Source: an uncultured Microbacterium sp. (GTDB lineage: Bacteria; Actinomycetota; Actinomycetes; Actinomycetales; Microbacteriaceae). Taken from it: a stretch of DNA of 64,000 nucleotides. The translations under genes and the position numbers were made by a program. Below, piece by piece: positions 20,778 to 28,975 of the stretch. How positions within the stretch are numbered: the first letter of the stretch is position 1; each line of letters begins with the position of its first letter. A model generated the notes under the pieces. That model saw only the letters and a list, made by a program, of their open reading frames with translations. It did not search any database and had not been told where the DNA came from. The stretch spans positions 434,001-498,000 of the forward strand of contig NZ_CANKZA010000001.1 in the NCBI RefSeq assembly GCF_947488465.1. The letters run 5' to 3'.

Positions 20778-22291
20778 TGGCCAAGGATGCACTGCTCGAC
20801 TTCGACAAGGCGCTCGAGCTCTATGAGCCGGTGCTGGGCTTCGAGGTTCACGTCGAGCTCAACACCGCCACGAAGATGTTCTCGGCCGCCGGCAACCCGG
20901 CCCACGCCGACAATCACGATGCGGCGCCGAACACCCTCGTCGCCCCGGTCGATATGGGTCTCCCCGGCTCGCTGCCGGTCGTCAACGAGACGGCGGTGCG
21001 CTACTCGATCAGCCTCGGTCTCGCTCTCGGGTGCTCGATCGCGCCGACGAGCCGTTTCGCGCGGAAGAACTACTTCTATCCCGACCTCGGCAAGAACTAC
21101 CAGATCTCGCAGTACGACGAGCCGATCGCCTTCGAGGGTGAGGTGCAGATCGAACTCTCCGACGGCACCGTGATCGATGTGCCGATCGAGCGTGCGCACA
21201 TGGAGGAGGATGCCGGCAAGCTGACCCACGTGGGTGGGTCGACGGGCCGAATCCAGGGGGCGGAATACTCGCTCGTCGACTACAACCGTGCGGGTGTGCC
21301 GCTCGTCGAGATCGTCACGAAGCCGATCTACGGCACCGAGCATCGCGCTCCCGAAGTGGCGAAGGCCTATGTTGCGGCGATCCGTGACATCGTCCTCGCA
21401 CTGGGCATCTCGGAGGCGCGGATGGAGCGGGGCAACTTGCGGTGCGACGCGAACGTGTCCCTGCGCCCGCGTGGGCAGGAGAAACTCGGCACGCGCACCG
21501 AGACGAAGAACGTCAACTCGATGCGCTCGGTCGAGCGTGCCGTTCGCTACGAGATCCAGCGACAGGCCGCGATTCTCGCCGCGGGCGGGTCGATCACGCA
21601 GGAGACTCGGCACTGGCACGAAGACACCGGGCGCACGTCGCCGGGTCGTCCCAAGTCGGATGCCGATGATTACCGGTATTTCCCCGAGCCCGATCTGTTG
21701 CCTGTGGTTCCCTCCGACGCTCTCATCGAAGAGTTGCGCGCAGCTCTCCCCGAGGCGCCGTCCGTCCGCCGTCGCCGGTTGAAGGGTGACTGGGGCTTCA
21801 CCGACCTCGAGTTCCAGGATGTCGCCAACGGCGGGCTCCTCGCGGAAGTCGAGGCCACGGTTGCGGCCGGTGCCACGCCTGCCGCCGCGCGCAAGTGGTG
21901 GACCGGGGAGATCTCGCGCCTTGCCAACGCGCAGGGCGTCGAGGCGACCTCGTTGATCGGGCCTGCCTCGGTGGCCGCGCTCCAGTTGCTCGTCGATGCG
22001 GGCACTCTCAACGACAAGCTGGCCCGTCAGGTCCTCGAAGGCGTCATCGCCGGTGAAGGCACGCCGCAAGAGGTCGTCGACGCGCGCGGACTCGCGGTCG
22101 TTTCGGACGATGGCCCGCTGATCGCTGCGATCGACGATGCGCTTGCTGCCCAGCCAGATGTGCTGGAGAAGATTCGCGACGGCAAAGTGCAGGCGGCGGG
22201 CGCCGTCATCGGCGCCGTCATGAAGGCGATGCGCGGGCAGGCCGACGCGGGCCGGGTGCGCGAACTCGTGCTCGAGCGCGCCGCGCAGTAG
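20777..22291 (+). CDS. gatB: Asp/Glu-tRNA amidotransferase subunit B
   Basis: A 504-residue kinase and tRNA-binding subunit that phosphorylates the side chain of the misacylated amino acid and accepts ammonia from GatA. The N-terminal catalytic signature G-F-E-V-H-V-E-L is at about residues 20-27, with L-P-G-x-[14 protein letters not shown] and the E-x-D-A-G-K-like segment following. The C-terminal YqeY-like helical tail for tRNA binding is complete. ATG 20777 is chosen because it overlaps the gatA stop and gives the usual length. A longer in-frame start 51 bases upstream lies inside gatA. Confidence 0.97.
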   Translation: MAKDALLDFDKALELYEPVLGFEVHVELNTATKMFSAAGNPAHADNHDAAPNTLVAPVDMGLPGSLPVVNETAVRYSISLGLALGCSIAPTSRFARKNYFYPDLGKNYQISQYDEPIAFEGEVQIELSDGTVIDVPIERAHMEEDAGKLTHVGGSTGRIQGAEYSLVDYNRAGVPLVEIVTKPIYGTEHRAPEVAKAYVAAIRDIVLALGISEARMERGNLRCDANVSLRPRGQEKLGTRTETKNVNSMRSVERAVRYEIQRQAAILAAGGSITQETRHWHEDTGRTSPGRPKSDADDYRYFPEPDLLPVVPSDALIEELRAALPEAPSVRRRRLKGDWGFTDLEFQDVANGGLLAEVEATVAAGATPAAARKWWTGEISRLANAQGVEATSLIGPASVAALQLLVDAGTLNDKLARQVLEGVIAGEGTPQEVVDARGLAVVSDDGPLIAAIDDALAAQPDVLEKIRDGKVQAAGAVIGAVMKAMRGQADAGRVRELVLERAAQ

Positions 22292-22330
22292 CTCGCGCCG
22301 ACTGTCGGAGGTGACCGGCAGAATGGATGC

Positions 22331-23596
22331 ATGGGACGCGGCGACGGAACGGGGCGGATCGTCTCGCCGGACGGCGCCGACGATTCGGGTACCCGGATCC
22401 TGCATGTCGACATGGATGCCTTCTACCCGTCGGTCGAAGTGCTCGACAACCCATCGCTCGCCGGAAAGCCGATCATCGTCGGCGGCACGGAGGGGCGTGG
22501 CGTGGTCTCCAGCGCCTCGTACGAAGCGCGCCGTTACGGTGTGCGATCGGCGATGTCGATGCAGGTGGCCCTGAGGCTCTGTCCGACGGCGATCGTGGTT
22601 GTCCCGCATTTCGATCGGTATGCGGCACTTTCACGGCAGGTCATGGACATTTTCCACTCGGTGACTCCGCTCGTCGAGCCGCTGTCGATCGATGAGGCCT
22701 TCCTCGATGTCGCAGGCGCGGGCCGCTTGTGGGGGAGCCCGGGGCAGATCGCGCGCGCACTGCGTGCTCGGGTGCTCGCGGAGACCGGTCTGGTGTGCAG
22801 CATCGGAGTCGCCTCGACCAAGCACGTCGCGAAGATCGCCTCGACCCTGGCAAAGCCCGACGGTCTCCTCATCGTGAGCGCCGCAGATACTCCGGCGTTC
22901 CTCGCGTCCCGGCCGGTCGGGGCACTGTGGGGTGTCGGACCGAAAGCGGCCGAGGCGTTGGAGGGTCGCGGCATCCACACGGTCGCCGACATTCTCGCCA
23001 CACCGCCGTCTGTGCTCGAGCGTGCGCTCGGAGCGGCCACCGGCCAGCGAATCCGGCACCTGGCGCAGGGACACGACCCGCGCACGGTGGAGGTCGAACG
23101 CGTCGAGAAAAGCGTCGGGCACGAAGAGACCTTCCTTGAAGATGTCGCCGACCCGGTGGTGCTGCGCAGCGAGCTACGCCGACTCGCCGATCGCGTGGCT
23201 GCACGGTTGCGCGCCGGGGGATGGGAAGCGGGCACGATCGCGCTGAAGCTTCGCTACGCGGACTTCACCACGCTGACGCGGGCGTCGACTCCTGCCGAAC
23301 CCACCGACGTGGGCCAACGGATCGGCGACGTCGCAATCGGTCTCTTCGATCAGCTCGACCTCTCCCAGCCTGTGCGGCTCATCGGCGTCCGCGCGGAAAA
23401 GCTGCGCTCTCCCGGCGGTGGCATGGTGCCGCTGTGGGACGAGGACGCGGGCTGGAAACGTATCGATGCGGCGCTCGACGGCGCACGCGAGCGCTTCGGA
23501 GGGGGTGCGGTGACGCGTGCCAGCGTGATCGGCCCGCGCCGCGACGTCAATGCGCTCCCCACCAACCCCCGGCTTCCGCACCGACCGCACGACTGA
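22331..23596 (+). CDS. dinB: DNA polymerase IV (Y-family)
   Basis: A 421-residue translesion polymerase. Metal-binding acidic residues are Asp27 (with Asp29 adjacent) in V-D-M-D-A-F-Y and Asp121-Glu122 in S-I-D-E-A-F-L-D. The thumb helix-hairpin-helix contains G-V-G-P-K, and the little-finger domain follows. The C-terminus past residue 400 is basic and Pro-rich, with no clear sliding-clamp peptide. A CAGAAT hexamer six bases before the ATG could be a weak leaderless promoter. It follows gatB by 39 bases. Confidence 0.93.
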   Translation: MGRGDGTGRIVSPDGADDSGTRILHVDMDAFYPSVEVLDNPSLAGKPIIVGGTEGRGVVSSASYEARRYGVRSAMSMQVALRLCPTAIVVVPHFDRYAALSRQVMDIFHSVTPLVEPLSIDEAFLDVAGAGRLWGSPGQIARALRARVLAETGLVCSIGVASTKHVAKIASTLAKPDGLLIVSAADTPAFLASRPVGALWGVGPKAAEALEGRGIHTVADILATPPSVLERALGAATGQRIRHLAQGHDPRTVEVERVEKSVGHEETFLEDVADPVVLRSELRRLADRVAARLRAGGWEAGTIALKLRYADFTTLTRASTPAEPTDVGQRIGDVAIGLFDQLDLSQPVRLIGVRAEKLRSPGGGMVPLWDEDAGWKRIDAALDGARERFGGGAVTRASVIGPRRDVNALPTNPRLPHRPHD

Positions 23597-23639
23597 CGAT
23601 GCCGTGCGCCGGACCCACCCGCGCAGTACGGTGGAACAC

Positions 23640-23957
23640 ATGCCCAACCTCGCACTCGAACTCGGCAAGCAGACAGCCTCGCTCGGCGTCACCAGCGTCT
23701 ACGGACAGCAACAAGACGTGGGGGGAGTGACGCTCGTGCCGGTCGCGCTCGCGTGCACCGGATTCGGTGCCGGAGAAGCGGCCGAGGGCAGCGGTGGCGG
23801 CGGTGGCGGATATGCGATTCCGCTGGGCGCCTACATCCGCAAGGGCGATGATCTGCGATTCGAACCGAACCTCGTCTCGCTCGCAGCGATCGCGATCCCG
23901 CTCGTGTGGGTCGTGGGTCGGGCGCTCAGCCGCATCATCCGTGCGCTCAAGCGCTGA
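23640..23957 (+). CDS. GerW/YtfJ-family protein
   Basis: ATG 23640 gives 105 residues and matches the family N-terminus; an upstream in-frame extension would lie inside dinB. The pattern S-V-Y-G-x-x-x-x-V-x-G-V-T-L-V-P-V-A, a central Gly-rich loop, then a hydrophobic C-terminal segment (about residues 77-95) and a basic tail resemble the GerW (YtfJ) family. In Bacillus that family is a spore germination factor; many non-sporulating actinobacteria also carry members of unknown role. It probably sits at the membrane through its C-terminus. It is followed after one base by a kinase-like gene. Confidence 0.75.
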   Translation: MPNLALELGKQTASLGVTSVYGQQQDVGGVTLVPVALACTGFGAGEAAEGSGGGGGGYAIPLGAYIRKGDDLRFEPNLVSLAAIAIPLVWVVGRALSRIIRALKR

Positions 23958-23958
23958 C

Positions 23959-24510
23959 GTGGATTTCGCGGCGGCGCTCTCCGGTGCGGCCGATAGGCTC
24001 CACGCTGAGCTCGGTTCCACGCCGAGGCCGCTCGCGCTGATCGACGGTCGTTCGGGGTCCGGGAAGTCGACGTTGGCGGCCGATCTGGTGGCGCGCAGTG
24101 GCGGGCGTCTGCAACTCGTTGCCCTGGACGATCTCTACCCGGGCTGGGACGGCCTGGCGGCCGGCGTGGCGGAGGCGCTGCGATGCATCCTCAGGCCGCA
24201 CGCGGACGGCGGCTCCGGAACCTGGCATCGATGGGAGTGGTCTCTCGGGAGACGTGCGGAGGCGCACACGATCGATCCGAACCGGCCGCTCTTGGTCGAA
24301 GGAGCAGGCCTGCTCACACCCGAGAGCGTGGCACTGGCCGACGTTTCCGTCTGGCTGGAGGCGCCCGAATCCTCGCGCAAGCGACGGGCGCTCGATCGGG
24401 ATGGCGAGACCTACCGTCCGCACTGGGATCAGTGGGCTGCACAGGAGGAAACGCATCTCGCTCAGCACCGGCCGCAGGATCTCGCGACGTTCGTGTTCTC
24501 GATGCCGTGA
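23959..24510 (+). CDS. P-loop kinase-like protein (uridine kinase family)
   Basis: A 183-residue protein from GTG 23959, one base after the GerW-like stop. The Walker A motif G-R-S-G-S-G-K-S-T spans residues 30-38, followed by L-D-D-L-Y-P-G-W, matching the uridine-kinase / AAA nucleoside-kinase-like group of Actinobacteria. A later Arg-Lys-Arg-Arg patch may act as the lid. The substrate is not known: similar genes are annotated as ATP-binding proteins or (uridine/cytidine) kinases. It converges with and directly abuts the DUF2017 gene. Confidence 0.75.
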   Translation: MDFAAALSGAADRLHAELGSTPRPLALIDGRSGSGKSTLAADLVARSGGRLQLVALDDLYPGWDGLAAGVAEALRCILRPHADGGSGTWHRWEWSLGRRAEAHTIDPNRPLLVEGAGLLTPESVALADVSVWLEAPESSRKRRALDRDGETYRPHWDQWAAQEETHLAQHRPQDLATFVFSMP

Positions 24511-24999
24511 TCAGCGGTCGAGAGCGCGTACCAGCCCGTCCAACCGATAGCCCAGCCAGTCGTAGATACCGAACCGACCATCCGTGTCGTCATGGTCGTC
24601 CTCGGAATGGATGCCCAGCCTGGTCGCCAGCACCAACCGCAGGGCGCTGAGTGTCCGCAGCCATGCCCCGGACGCCGGGCGGTCCAGCACGACATGCAGG
24701 CGCTCGTCGAACTGCGTGACGTTGAGGGACGCCGGCGACAACCGCTCGCCGTCCCGGAGCAGCGTCGTGGCGACGACCTGCGCATCGACCCGTCGACGAT
24801 CGAGCAGATCGGACTGCGTGAGGCGTCGAAACTCACTCGCGGCGGCCTCGTCGTCTCGGTAGGCGTCCGGAACGAGTCGTGCGACCGCGGGATCGTCGGT
24901 GGATCCCGGGGCGGTGACGACCTCGAGGAACTGATCGATGAGATCGGTCAGGTGCGCCGCCTCGATCAGCGACAGGTCGAGTTCGATTGACCCCGTCAC
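24511..24999 (-). CDS. DUF2017 family protein
   Basis: From GTG 24999 the protein has 162 residues; the start overlaps the clpS stop (GTGA). It is acidic and helical with an L-x-x-L-R-L-V-L-A-x-R-L-G-I motif and a Y-D-W-L-G-Y C-terminal segment, as in DUF2017 proteins, which are consistently encoded next to clpS in Actinobacteria. No biochemical function is established to my knowledge; the coupling to clpS suggests a link to N-degron delivery to ClpC/ClpAP-type proteases. A much longer overlapping open frame extends through clpS and is rejected. Confidence 0.8.
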   Translation of the reverse strand: MTGSIELDLSLIEAAHLTDLIDQFLEVVTAPGSTDDPAVARLVPDAYRDDEAAASEFRRLTQSDLLDRRRVDAQVVATTLLRDGERLSPASLNVTQFDERLHVVLDRPASGAWLRTLSALRLVLATRLGIHSEDDHDDTDGRFGIYDWLGYRLDGLVRALDR

Positions 25000-25286
25000 G
25001 CGCCCGCCTCGCGCACCGTTGCCCACAGGCCGTAGTCGTGCATGGCCTGGACATGCAATTCCATCTGCTCGCGGGCGCCCTCGGCCACGACCGCGTGCCC
25101 GTCGTGGTGCACTGCGAGCATGAGGTTCTCTGCGCGTTCGGCCGTGAATCCGAAGTACTCGCGAAAGACGTGCGCGACGTAGCTCATGAGGTTGACCGGA
25201 TCGTTCCACACCACCGTCTGCCAAGAGCCGAAAGGCGTCTCCTCGAGACGCAGATCGACGTCCCCGAGCGGGAGCGCGACGCTCAT
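24996..25286 (-). CDS. clpS: ATP-dependent Clp protease adaptor
   Basis: A 96-residue adaptor that delivers N-end-rule substrates to the Clp ATPase. The binding-pocket region N-D-P-V-N-L-M-S-Y-V is clear, and the H-x-x-G-x-A-V-V and E-x-x-E-x-H-V-x-x-x-H patterns are present. ATG 25286 overlaps the stop of the metallopeptidase gene (ATGA), which supports it over an ATG nine bases upstream. It is the middle gene of a coupled three-gene operon: metallopeptidase, clpS, DUF2017. Confidence 0.93.
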   Translation of the reverse strand: MSVALPLGDVDLRLEETPFGSWQTVVWNDPVNLMSYVAHVFREYFGFTAERAENLMLAVHHDGHAVVAEGAREQMELHVQAMHDYGLWATVREAGA

Positions 25287-25636
25287 CACGCCCACCCCAG
25301 TTCGTGCAGTCGTTCGTCATCGATGCCGTAGAAGTGCGCGATCTCGTGGACGAGCGTGGTGTGCACTTCCTCGCGAAGTTCGTCGACGTCGTCGCACACG
25401 TGCAGGTGGGGCTCGCGGTAGACGATGATGCGGTCGGGGAGTTCGCCCATGCCGTACCTGTCCCGCTCGGTGAGCGCGAGCCCGTCGTACAGGCCGAGAA
25501 GATCCAGGCTCCCGTCTTCCGGGCGATCCTCGACGACGAACACGAGGTTGTCGAGCCCGTCGAGCACCTCGTCGGGGAGTCGGTCGAGTTCGTCGGTGAC
25601 GAGGTGATCGAACGCCGCAGCATCCATCTCGATCAT
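25286..25636 (-). CDS. Zincin-like metallopeptidase family protein
   Basis: A 116-residue protein with a zinc-binding H-E-x-x-H at 97-101 (H-E-I-A-H), the signature of the small metallopeptidase / possible-zinc-metallopeptidase (DUF1025-like) family. ATG 25636 has a GGGAGG ribosome site; an in-frame upstream extension would run into the tRNA-His gene and is rejected. Its proteolytic activity is inferred only. It heads the operon with clpS and DUF2017, an association seen widely in Actinobacteria. Confidence 0.85.
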   Translation of the reverse strand: MIEMDAAAFDHLVTDELDRLPDEVLDGLDNLVFVVEDRPEDGSLDLLGLYDGLALTERDRYGMGELPDRIIVYREPHLHVCDDVDELREEVHTTLVHEIAHFYGIDDERLHELGWA

Positions 25637-25660
25637 GTCACCCTCCCACCGGGGAGTACT

Positions 25661-25737
25661 TGGGGTGAGTAACGGGGCTCGAACCCGCGACATCGGCCAC
25701 CACAAGGCCGCGCTCTACCAACTGAGCTATACCCACC
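25661..25737 (-). tRNA. tRNA-His (GTG)
   Basis: A full cloverleaf on the minus strand. The 7-bp acceptor stem GTGGGTA/TACTCAC has one G-T pair. It carries the extra 5' G typical of histidine tRNA opposite discriminator C, an anticodon stem CGGCC/GGCCG with loop TTGTGGT (anticodon GTG), T-loop TTCGAGC and an encoded CCA. The -1 G and C73 are the histidine identity elements. Confidence 0.97.
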
Positions 25738-25770
25738 ATGTGCCCATCTCCGGGCAACCCCACAAGTGTA

Positions 25771-26394
25771 TTACAGCTCGTGGGTGAACGACGACACGGC
25801 GGACGCCGCTGCTTCCCGCGCCTCGTCGGATGTCGGTCCGGGCGCGGCGACGAAGACCGCCTCGCGGTAGTACGCGAGTTCGCGAATGGACTCTCGGATA
25901 TCGGCGAGCGCTCGGTGTCCACCGTCTTTCGCAGGCGCCTGGAAATAGGCGCGTGGGTACCATCGGCGGGAGAGTTCCTTGATGCTGGACACGTCCACGT
26001 TGCGGTAGTGCAGCCAGCGATCGACGCGGGGCATGTACTTGGCGAGGAACATGCGGTCGGTGCCGATCGTGTTGCCACCGAGGGGCGCTTTTCCTTCGGG
26101 CACGAAGCGCTGGATGTACTCGAGCGCGTCGAATTCTGCCTCGGCCAGGCTCACGCCCTGGGGGATCTCCGCCAGCAGCCCCGAGGATGCGTGCATGTTC
26201 GTCACGAACTCGTTCATATTCGCCAGAGCGGAATCGTCGGGTTTGATGACGATCTGGAAACCGGGATCGAGAATGTTCAGCTCGAAATCGGTCACGACGA
26301 TCGCGATCTCGACGAGCTCATCGACGGCAAGATCGAGCCCCGTCATCTCGCAGTCGATCCAGACGATCCGGTCGCTTTCCGCGGCATTCACCAT
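25771..26394 (-). CDS. orn: Oligoribonuclease
   Basis: A 207-residue DEDDh 3'-5' exoribonuclease that degrades di- and oligoribonucleotides left by RNA turnover. The first acidic motif W-I-D-C-E-M-T-G-L-D provides Asp14 and Glu16; the last motif H-R-A-L-x-D provides the catalytic His and Asp. Length is slightly above E. coli Orn because of an Ala-rich C-terminus. A TAGGAT hexamer lies six bases before the ATG. It is an independent unit between tRNA-His and tRNA-Arg, all on the minus strand. Confidence 0.96.
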   Translation of the reverse strand: MVNAAESDRIVWIDCEMTGLDLAVDELVEIAIVVTDFELNILDPGFQIVIKPDDSALANMNEFVTNMHASSGLLAEIPQGVSLAEAEFDALEYIQRFVPEGKAPLGGNTIGTDRMFLAKYMPRVDRWLHYRNVDVSSIKELSRRWYPRAYFQAPAKDGGHRALADIRESIRELAYYREAVFVAAPGPTSDEAREAAASAVSSFTHEL

Positions 26395-26400
26395 TCCGAC

Positions 26401-26406
26401 ATCCTA
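26401..26406 (-). promoter_or_regulatory. Probable -10 hexamer TAGGAT before orn
   Basis: On the minus strand TAGGAT, six bases (GTCGGA), then the ATG of orn, with no ribosome site between. A good example of the leaderless pattern. Confidence 0.55.
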
Positions 26407-26465
26407 ACGAGCCGGTCGACACGCCGGTCCCACGCACGGGCGATGACGCGCAGGTCGGCTCAAAG

Positions 26466-26537
26466 TCCCCCCAGGAGGATTCGAACCCCCGACCTTGCGG
26501 GTAGAAACCGCTCGCTCTTCCGCTGAGCTATGGAGGG
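26466..26537 (-). tRNA. tRNA-Arg (TCT)
   Basis: A cloverleaf on the minus strand with acceptor CCCTCCA/TGGGGGG (one T-G pair), D stem GCTC/GAGC, anticodon loop TTTCTAC giving TCT (reads AGA), T-loop TTCGAAT and discriminator A. The outermost anticodon-stem pair is A-A. CCA is not encoded, unlike the His and Gly tRNAs here. It decodes a codon that is rare in GC-rich genomes. Confidence 0.95.
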
Positions 26538-26651
26538 TGGTGAGACCGCTTCTACCGTACCGTGCGTCGCTGTGCGCGGCGATTCGGCCCTGACCATGGC
26601 GCGACGTGCGCGTGCGGCGTAGCGTCGGTGAAGGACGAGAGGGGCACCACC

Positions 26652-26855
26652 ATGAGTTCATCCAGTCTGTGGGTCGCGTACGGCAGCGAGGGGAATGTCG
26701 TCGGGAGCGTGCGGAAGCAGGGCGACGGGTACACCGTGACTCTCGCCGGCGCGGAAGCCAGCCTCGGCACGTATCCCTCGATGGACATCGCCAAGAACGC
26801 GTTGCACGGTCATCTGAGCCCAGGTTCGGACTGGCCGCAGTTTCGGGAGCACTGA
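26652..26855 (+). CDS. Small conserved protein, function unknown
   Basis: A 67-residue protein from ATG 26652, which has a GAGAGGGG ribosome site at good distance. The middle region alternates short strands and turns (V-G-S-V-R-K-x-G-x-G-Y-T-V-T-L-A-G), followed by a helix and a W-P-x-F-R C-terminus, so it could be a small beta-sheet domain. Similar short proteins occur in Microbacterium; I know of no function. It is convergent with yczE, 12 bases apart. Confidence 0.7.
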   Translation: MSSSSLWVAYGSEGNVVGSVRKQGDGYTVTLAGAEASLGTYPSMDIAKNALHGHLSPGSDWPQFREH

Positions 26856-26867
26856 GCGCGGCTTCGA

Positions 26868-27482
26868 TCAACCGGGGTGCGTCACGCGCGCGGCGCGGCG
26901 CGCTCGGGTGCGCCGGTGGTCGAACGGCGGAAGCGCGACGTGGACGAGGGGTCCGATGCAGAGAGCGAAGATGACCGTCCCGAGCCCCACGGTGCCGCCC
27001 AGGAGCCAGCCGGCGACGAGCACAGTGGCTTCGACGCCGAGCCGCGCAGCCCAGATCGGCCAGCCGAAGCGTGAATTGAGGCCGGTCATGAGGCCGTCGC
27101 GCGGGCCCGGCCCGAAGTCGGCGCCGATGTAGAGGCCAGATGCCACAGCGACCAACAGCATCCCGCCGAGGAAGATCAGCAGGTCCCACACGAAGCCATC
27201 GACGTGCGGGACGAGCGCGATCGTCGCCTGCATGCTGGTGCCCACGAGCAGAATGTTCGCGATCGTGCCGATACCCGGGCGCTGCCGCAGGGGAATCCAG
27301 AGCAACAGCACCAAGAATCCGACGATGTTCGTGACCCACCCGATGCCGATGCCCGTCTGCAGCGACAATCCCTGCGCGAACACGGTCCACGGATCCAGCC
27401 CGATGCCCGCTTGCACCATGACCCCGCACCCGGCCCCGAACAGAACCAATCCCGCCAAGAGCTGAAGGAGACGAAAACCCAT
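26868..27482 (-). CDS. YczE-like membrane protein
   Basis: From ATG 27482 the protein is 204 residues and begins right at the first membrane helix, as in Bacillus YczE. Earlier in-frame ATGs at 27509 and 27500 lie within the probable operator, so I prefer the shorter form. There are about six hydrophobic helices, with G-I-G-L-D-P-W-T-V-F and G-A-D-F-G-P-G-P-R-D-G-L-M-T loops typical of the YitT/YczE group. Its basic C-terminus is rich in Arg. It is divergent from a MocR-type regulator that probably controls it. Transport substrate unknown. Confidence 0.82.
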   Translation of the reverse strand: MGFRLLQLLAGLVLFGAGCGVMVQAGIGLDPWTVFAQGLSLQTGIGIGWVTNIVGFLVLLLWIPLRQRPGIGTIANILLVGTSMQATIALVPHVDGFVWDLLIFLGGMLLVAVASGLYIGADFGPGPRDGLMTGLNSRFGWPIWAARLGVEATVLVAGWLLGGTVGLGTVIFALCIGPLVHVALPPFDHRRTRARRAARVTHPG

Positions 27483-27490
27483 AGAGCCAT

Positions 27491-27506
27491 CCAATCCCAT
27501 GATTGG
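27491..27506. promoter_or_regulatory. Palindromic operator candidate CCAATC-N4-GATTGG
   Basis: A perfect 6+6 inverted repeat with a 4-base spacer lies between yczE and the divergent MocR gene. A further half-site-like CCAAT is at 27522-27526. MocR/GntR-type regulators bind short repeats in such divergent spacers, so this is a likely autoregulatory and yczE operator. Confidence 0.5.
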
Positions 27507-27531
27507 CATTTAGGCACCAGTCCAATTCGCC

Positions 27532-27537
27532 TATCGT
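27532..27537 (+). promoter_or_regulatory. Probable -10 hexamer TATCGT before MocR regulator
   Basis: TATCGT lies six bases before the ATG at 27544; TTTAGG at 27509-27514 sits 17 bases further upstream as a weak -35. The operator candidate overlaps this -35 side. Confidence 0.45.
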
Positions 27538-27543
27538 GGATGC

Positions 27544-28974
27544 ATGGACTCTCGACTCACCGCGCGGGCACTGGCGGCTGCCCTCGGCGGGTGGCGCACG
27601 CGCGAACCGGCCTACGAGGCGCTGGCAGACGGTATCCGTCTGCTGTGCCTCGACAATCGTCTCGCGCCGCGGACGGCTCTTCCGGCCGAGCGCGAACTCG
27701 CGGGGGCTCTCGGGCTGAGCCGGACGACGGTTGCCACTGCATACCGCAGCTTGCGCGACACGGGACACATCGAGAGCGTGCGAGGTTCGGGGAGCATGAC
27801 TTTGCCGCTCCGGCGCCGCGAGCTCGGTCGGGTCGCCGTGGACGAGGATGACATCGACCTTCAGCAAGCGAGCCCGGCCGCCTGGCCGGGTTTGGCGGGA
27901 GTGATGAGCGAGACGGCGCTGGATGCAGCCTCTCTCGTGGCGCGCTCCGGCTACGACGTCCTCGGCTCCCTGGAGCTGCGCTCCGCGGTCGCCGCGCGCT
28001 TCACCCGACGCGGTATCGAGACCTCGGTGGACCAGATCATGATCACGACGGGAGCGCAGGCTGCCATCCACCTCCTGGCGAGCGTGCTGATGCATCGTGG
28101 GGACCGGGCGGTGATCGAGACGCCGACCTACCCCCACGCGGCGGAAGCGTTGCGCGAAGCCGGTGCACGTCTGGTCGGTGTCCCCGTGACCACAGAAGGA
28201 TGGGATCTGGATCGCGCCGTGCAGGCGTTCGCGAGGACCTCGCCGACGCTCGCGTACCTGATGCCCAGTTTCCAGAACCCCACGGGCCGCAGCATGTCCG
28301 CTCACGAGCAATCCGTCATCGCTCAGGCCGCGGTCCGCGCCGGAACAACTCTCGTGATCGACGAGACGACGGCGGAGCTCGCGATCGACCCCCGCCTCGC
28401 GGGAGCCACGTTCGTCGATGCCAGCGTGTCCGCGCACGCGGACATCATTCGCCTGGGGTCGTTGGGCAAGACGGTCTGGGGTGGCCTGCGGGTCGGATGG
28501 ATCCGAGCCGATCCAGAACTGATCCGACGTCTGGTCGCGGCTCGGCCCCGCCGTGACCTCGGTACTCCGGAGTTCGAGCAAGCCGTCGCGGCGCGGCTCC
28601 TGCCGGTGATGCCCGAGATCCTGGTCCAGCGCTCGGCGCTCCTCCGCGAGGGGCGGGATACCCTGACCGCCGCGTTGCGGTGCGAGCTTCCGGGCTGGCG
28701 CGTACCGCACGTCCCCGGCGGCGTTGCCCTCTGGGTGGAATTGGACGCTCCGCTCAGCTCGGGTCTCGTGCTGGCGGCGCGCGCTCACGGGGTATATCTC
28801 TCGGCCGGTTCGAGGTTCGCGGTCGACGGTGGGCACGACCGTCACCTCCGCATCCCGTTCACTGCTCCCGCCGATCAGCTGCGCAGGGCCGTCGACGTTC
28901 TCGCGCGCGTGTGGCCCACCGTGCGCGCGGCGGCGCCGGTGTCCGGGGGAGAGCTCCTCGAAGCGGTCATCTGA
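27544..28974 (+). CDS. MocR-type regulator (GntR HTH fused to aminotransferase)
   Basis: A 476-residue protein. Residues about 20-85 form a GntR winged helix with the typical L-P-A-E-R-E-L-A-x-x-L-G-L-S-R-T-T-V-x-x-A-Y motif. After a linker, residues about 125-465 form a fold-type I aminotransferase-like domain with the PLP Lys expected in G-S-L-G-K-T-V-W-G-G-L-R-V-G-W. This is the MocR/PdxR architecture, in which PLP or its aldimine is the effector. It is divergent from yczE, matching the known YczR-YczE pairing, so it most likely controls that gene and itself. Confidence 0.92.
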   Translation: MDSRLTARALAAALGGWRTREPAYEALADGIRLLCLDNRLAPRTALPAERELAGALGLSRTTVATAYRSLRDTGHIESVRGSGSMTLPLRRRELGRVAVDEDDIDLQQASPAAWPGLAGVMSETALDAASLVARSGYDVLGSLELRSAVAARFTRRGIETSVDQIMITTGAQAAIHLLASVLMHRGDRAVIETPTYPHAAEALREAGARLVGVPVTTEGWDLDRAVQAFARTSPTLAYLMPSFQNPTGRSMSAHEQSVIAQAAVRAGTTLVIDETTAELAIDPRLAGATFVDASVSAHADIIRLGSLGKTVWGGLRVGWIRADPELIRRLVAARPRRDLGTPEFEQAVAARLLPVMPEILVQRSALLREGRDTLTAALRCELPGWRVPHVPGGVALWVELDAPLSSGLVLAARAHGVYLSAGSRFAVDGGHDRHLRIPFTAPADQLRRAVDVLARVWPTVRAAAPVSGGELLEAVI

Positions 28975-28975
28975 A

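Noticed and set aside
25000..25623. Fusion of DUF2017 with a 200-residue N-terminal part
   Set aside because: The extra part is a shadow frame over clpS and the metallopeptidase, both of which have clear motifs and coupled starts.
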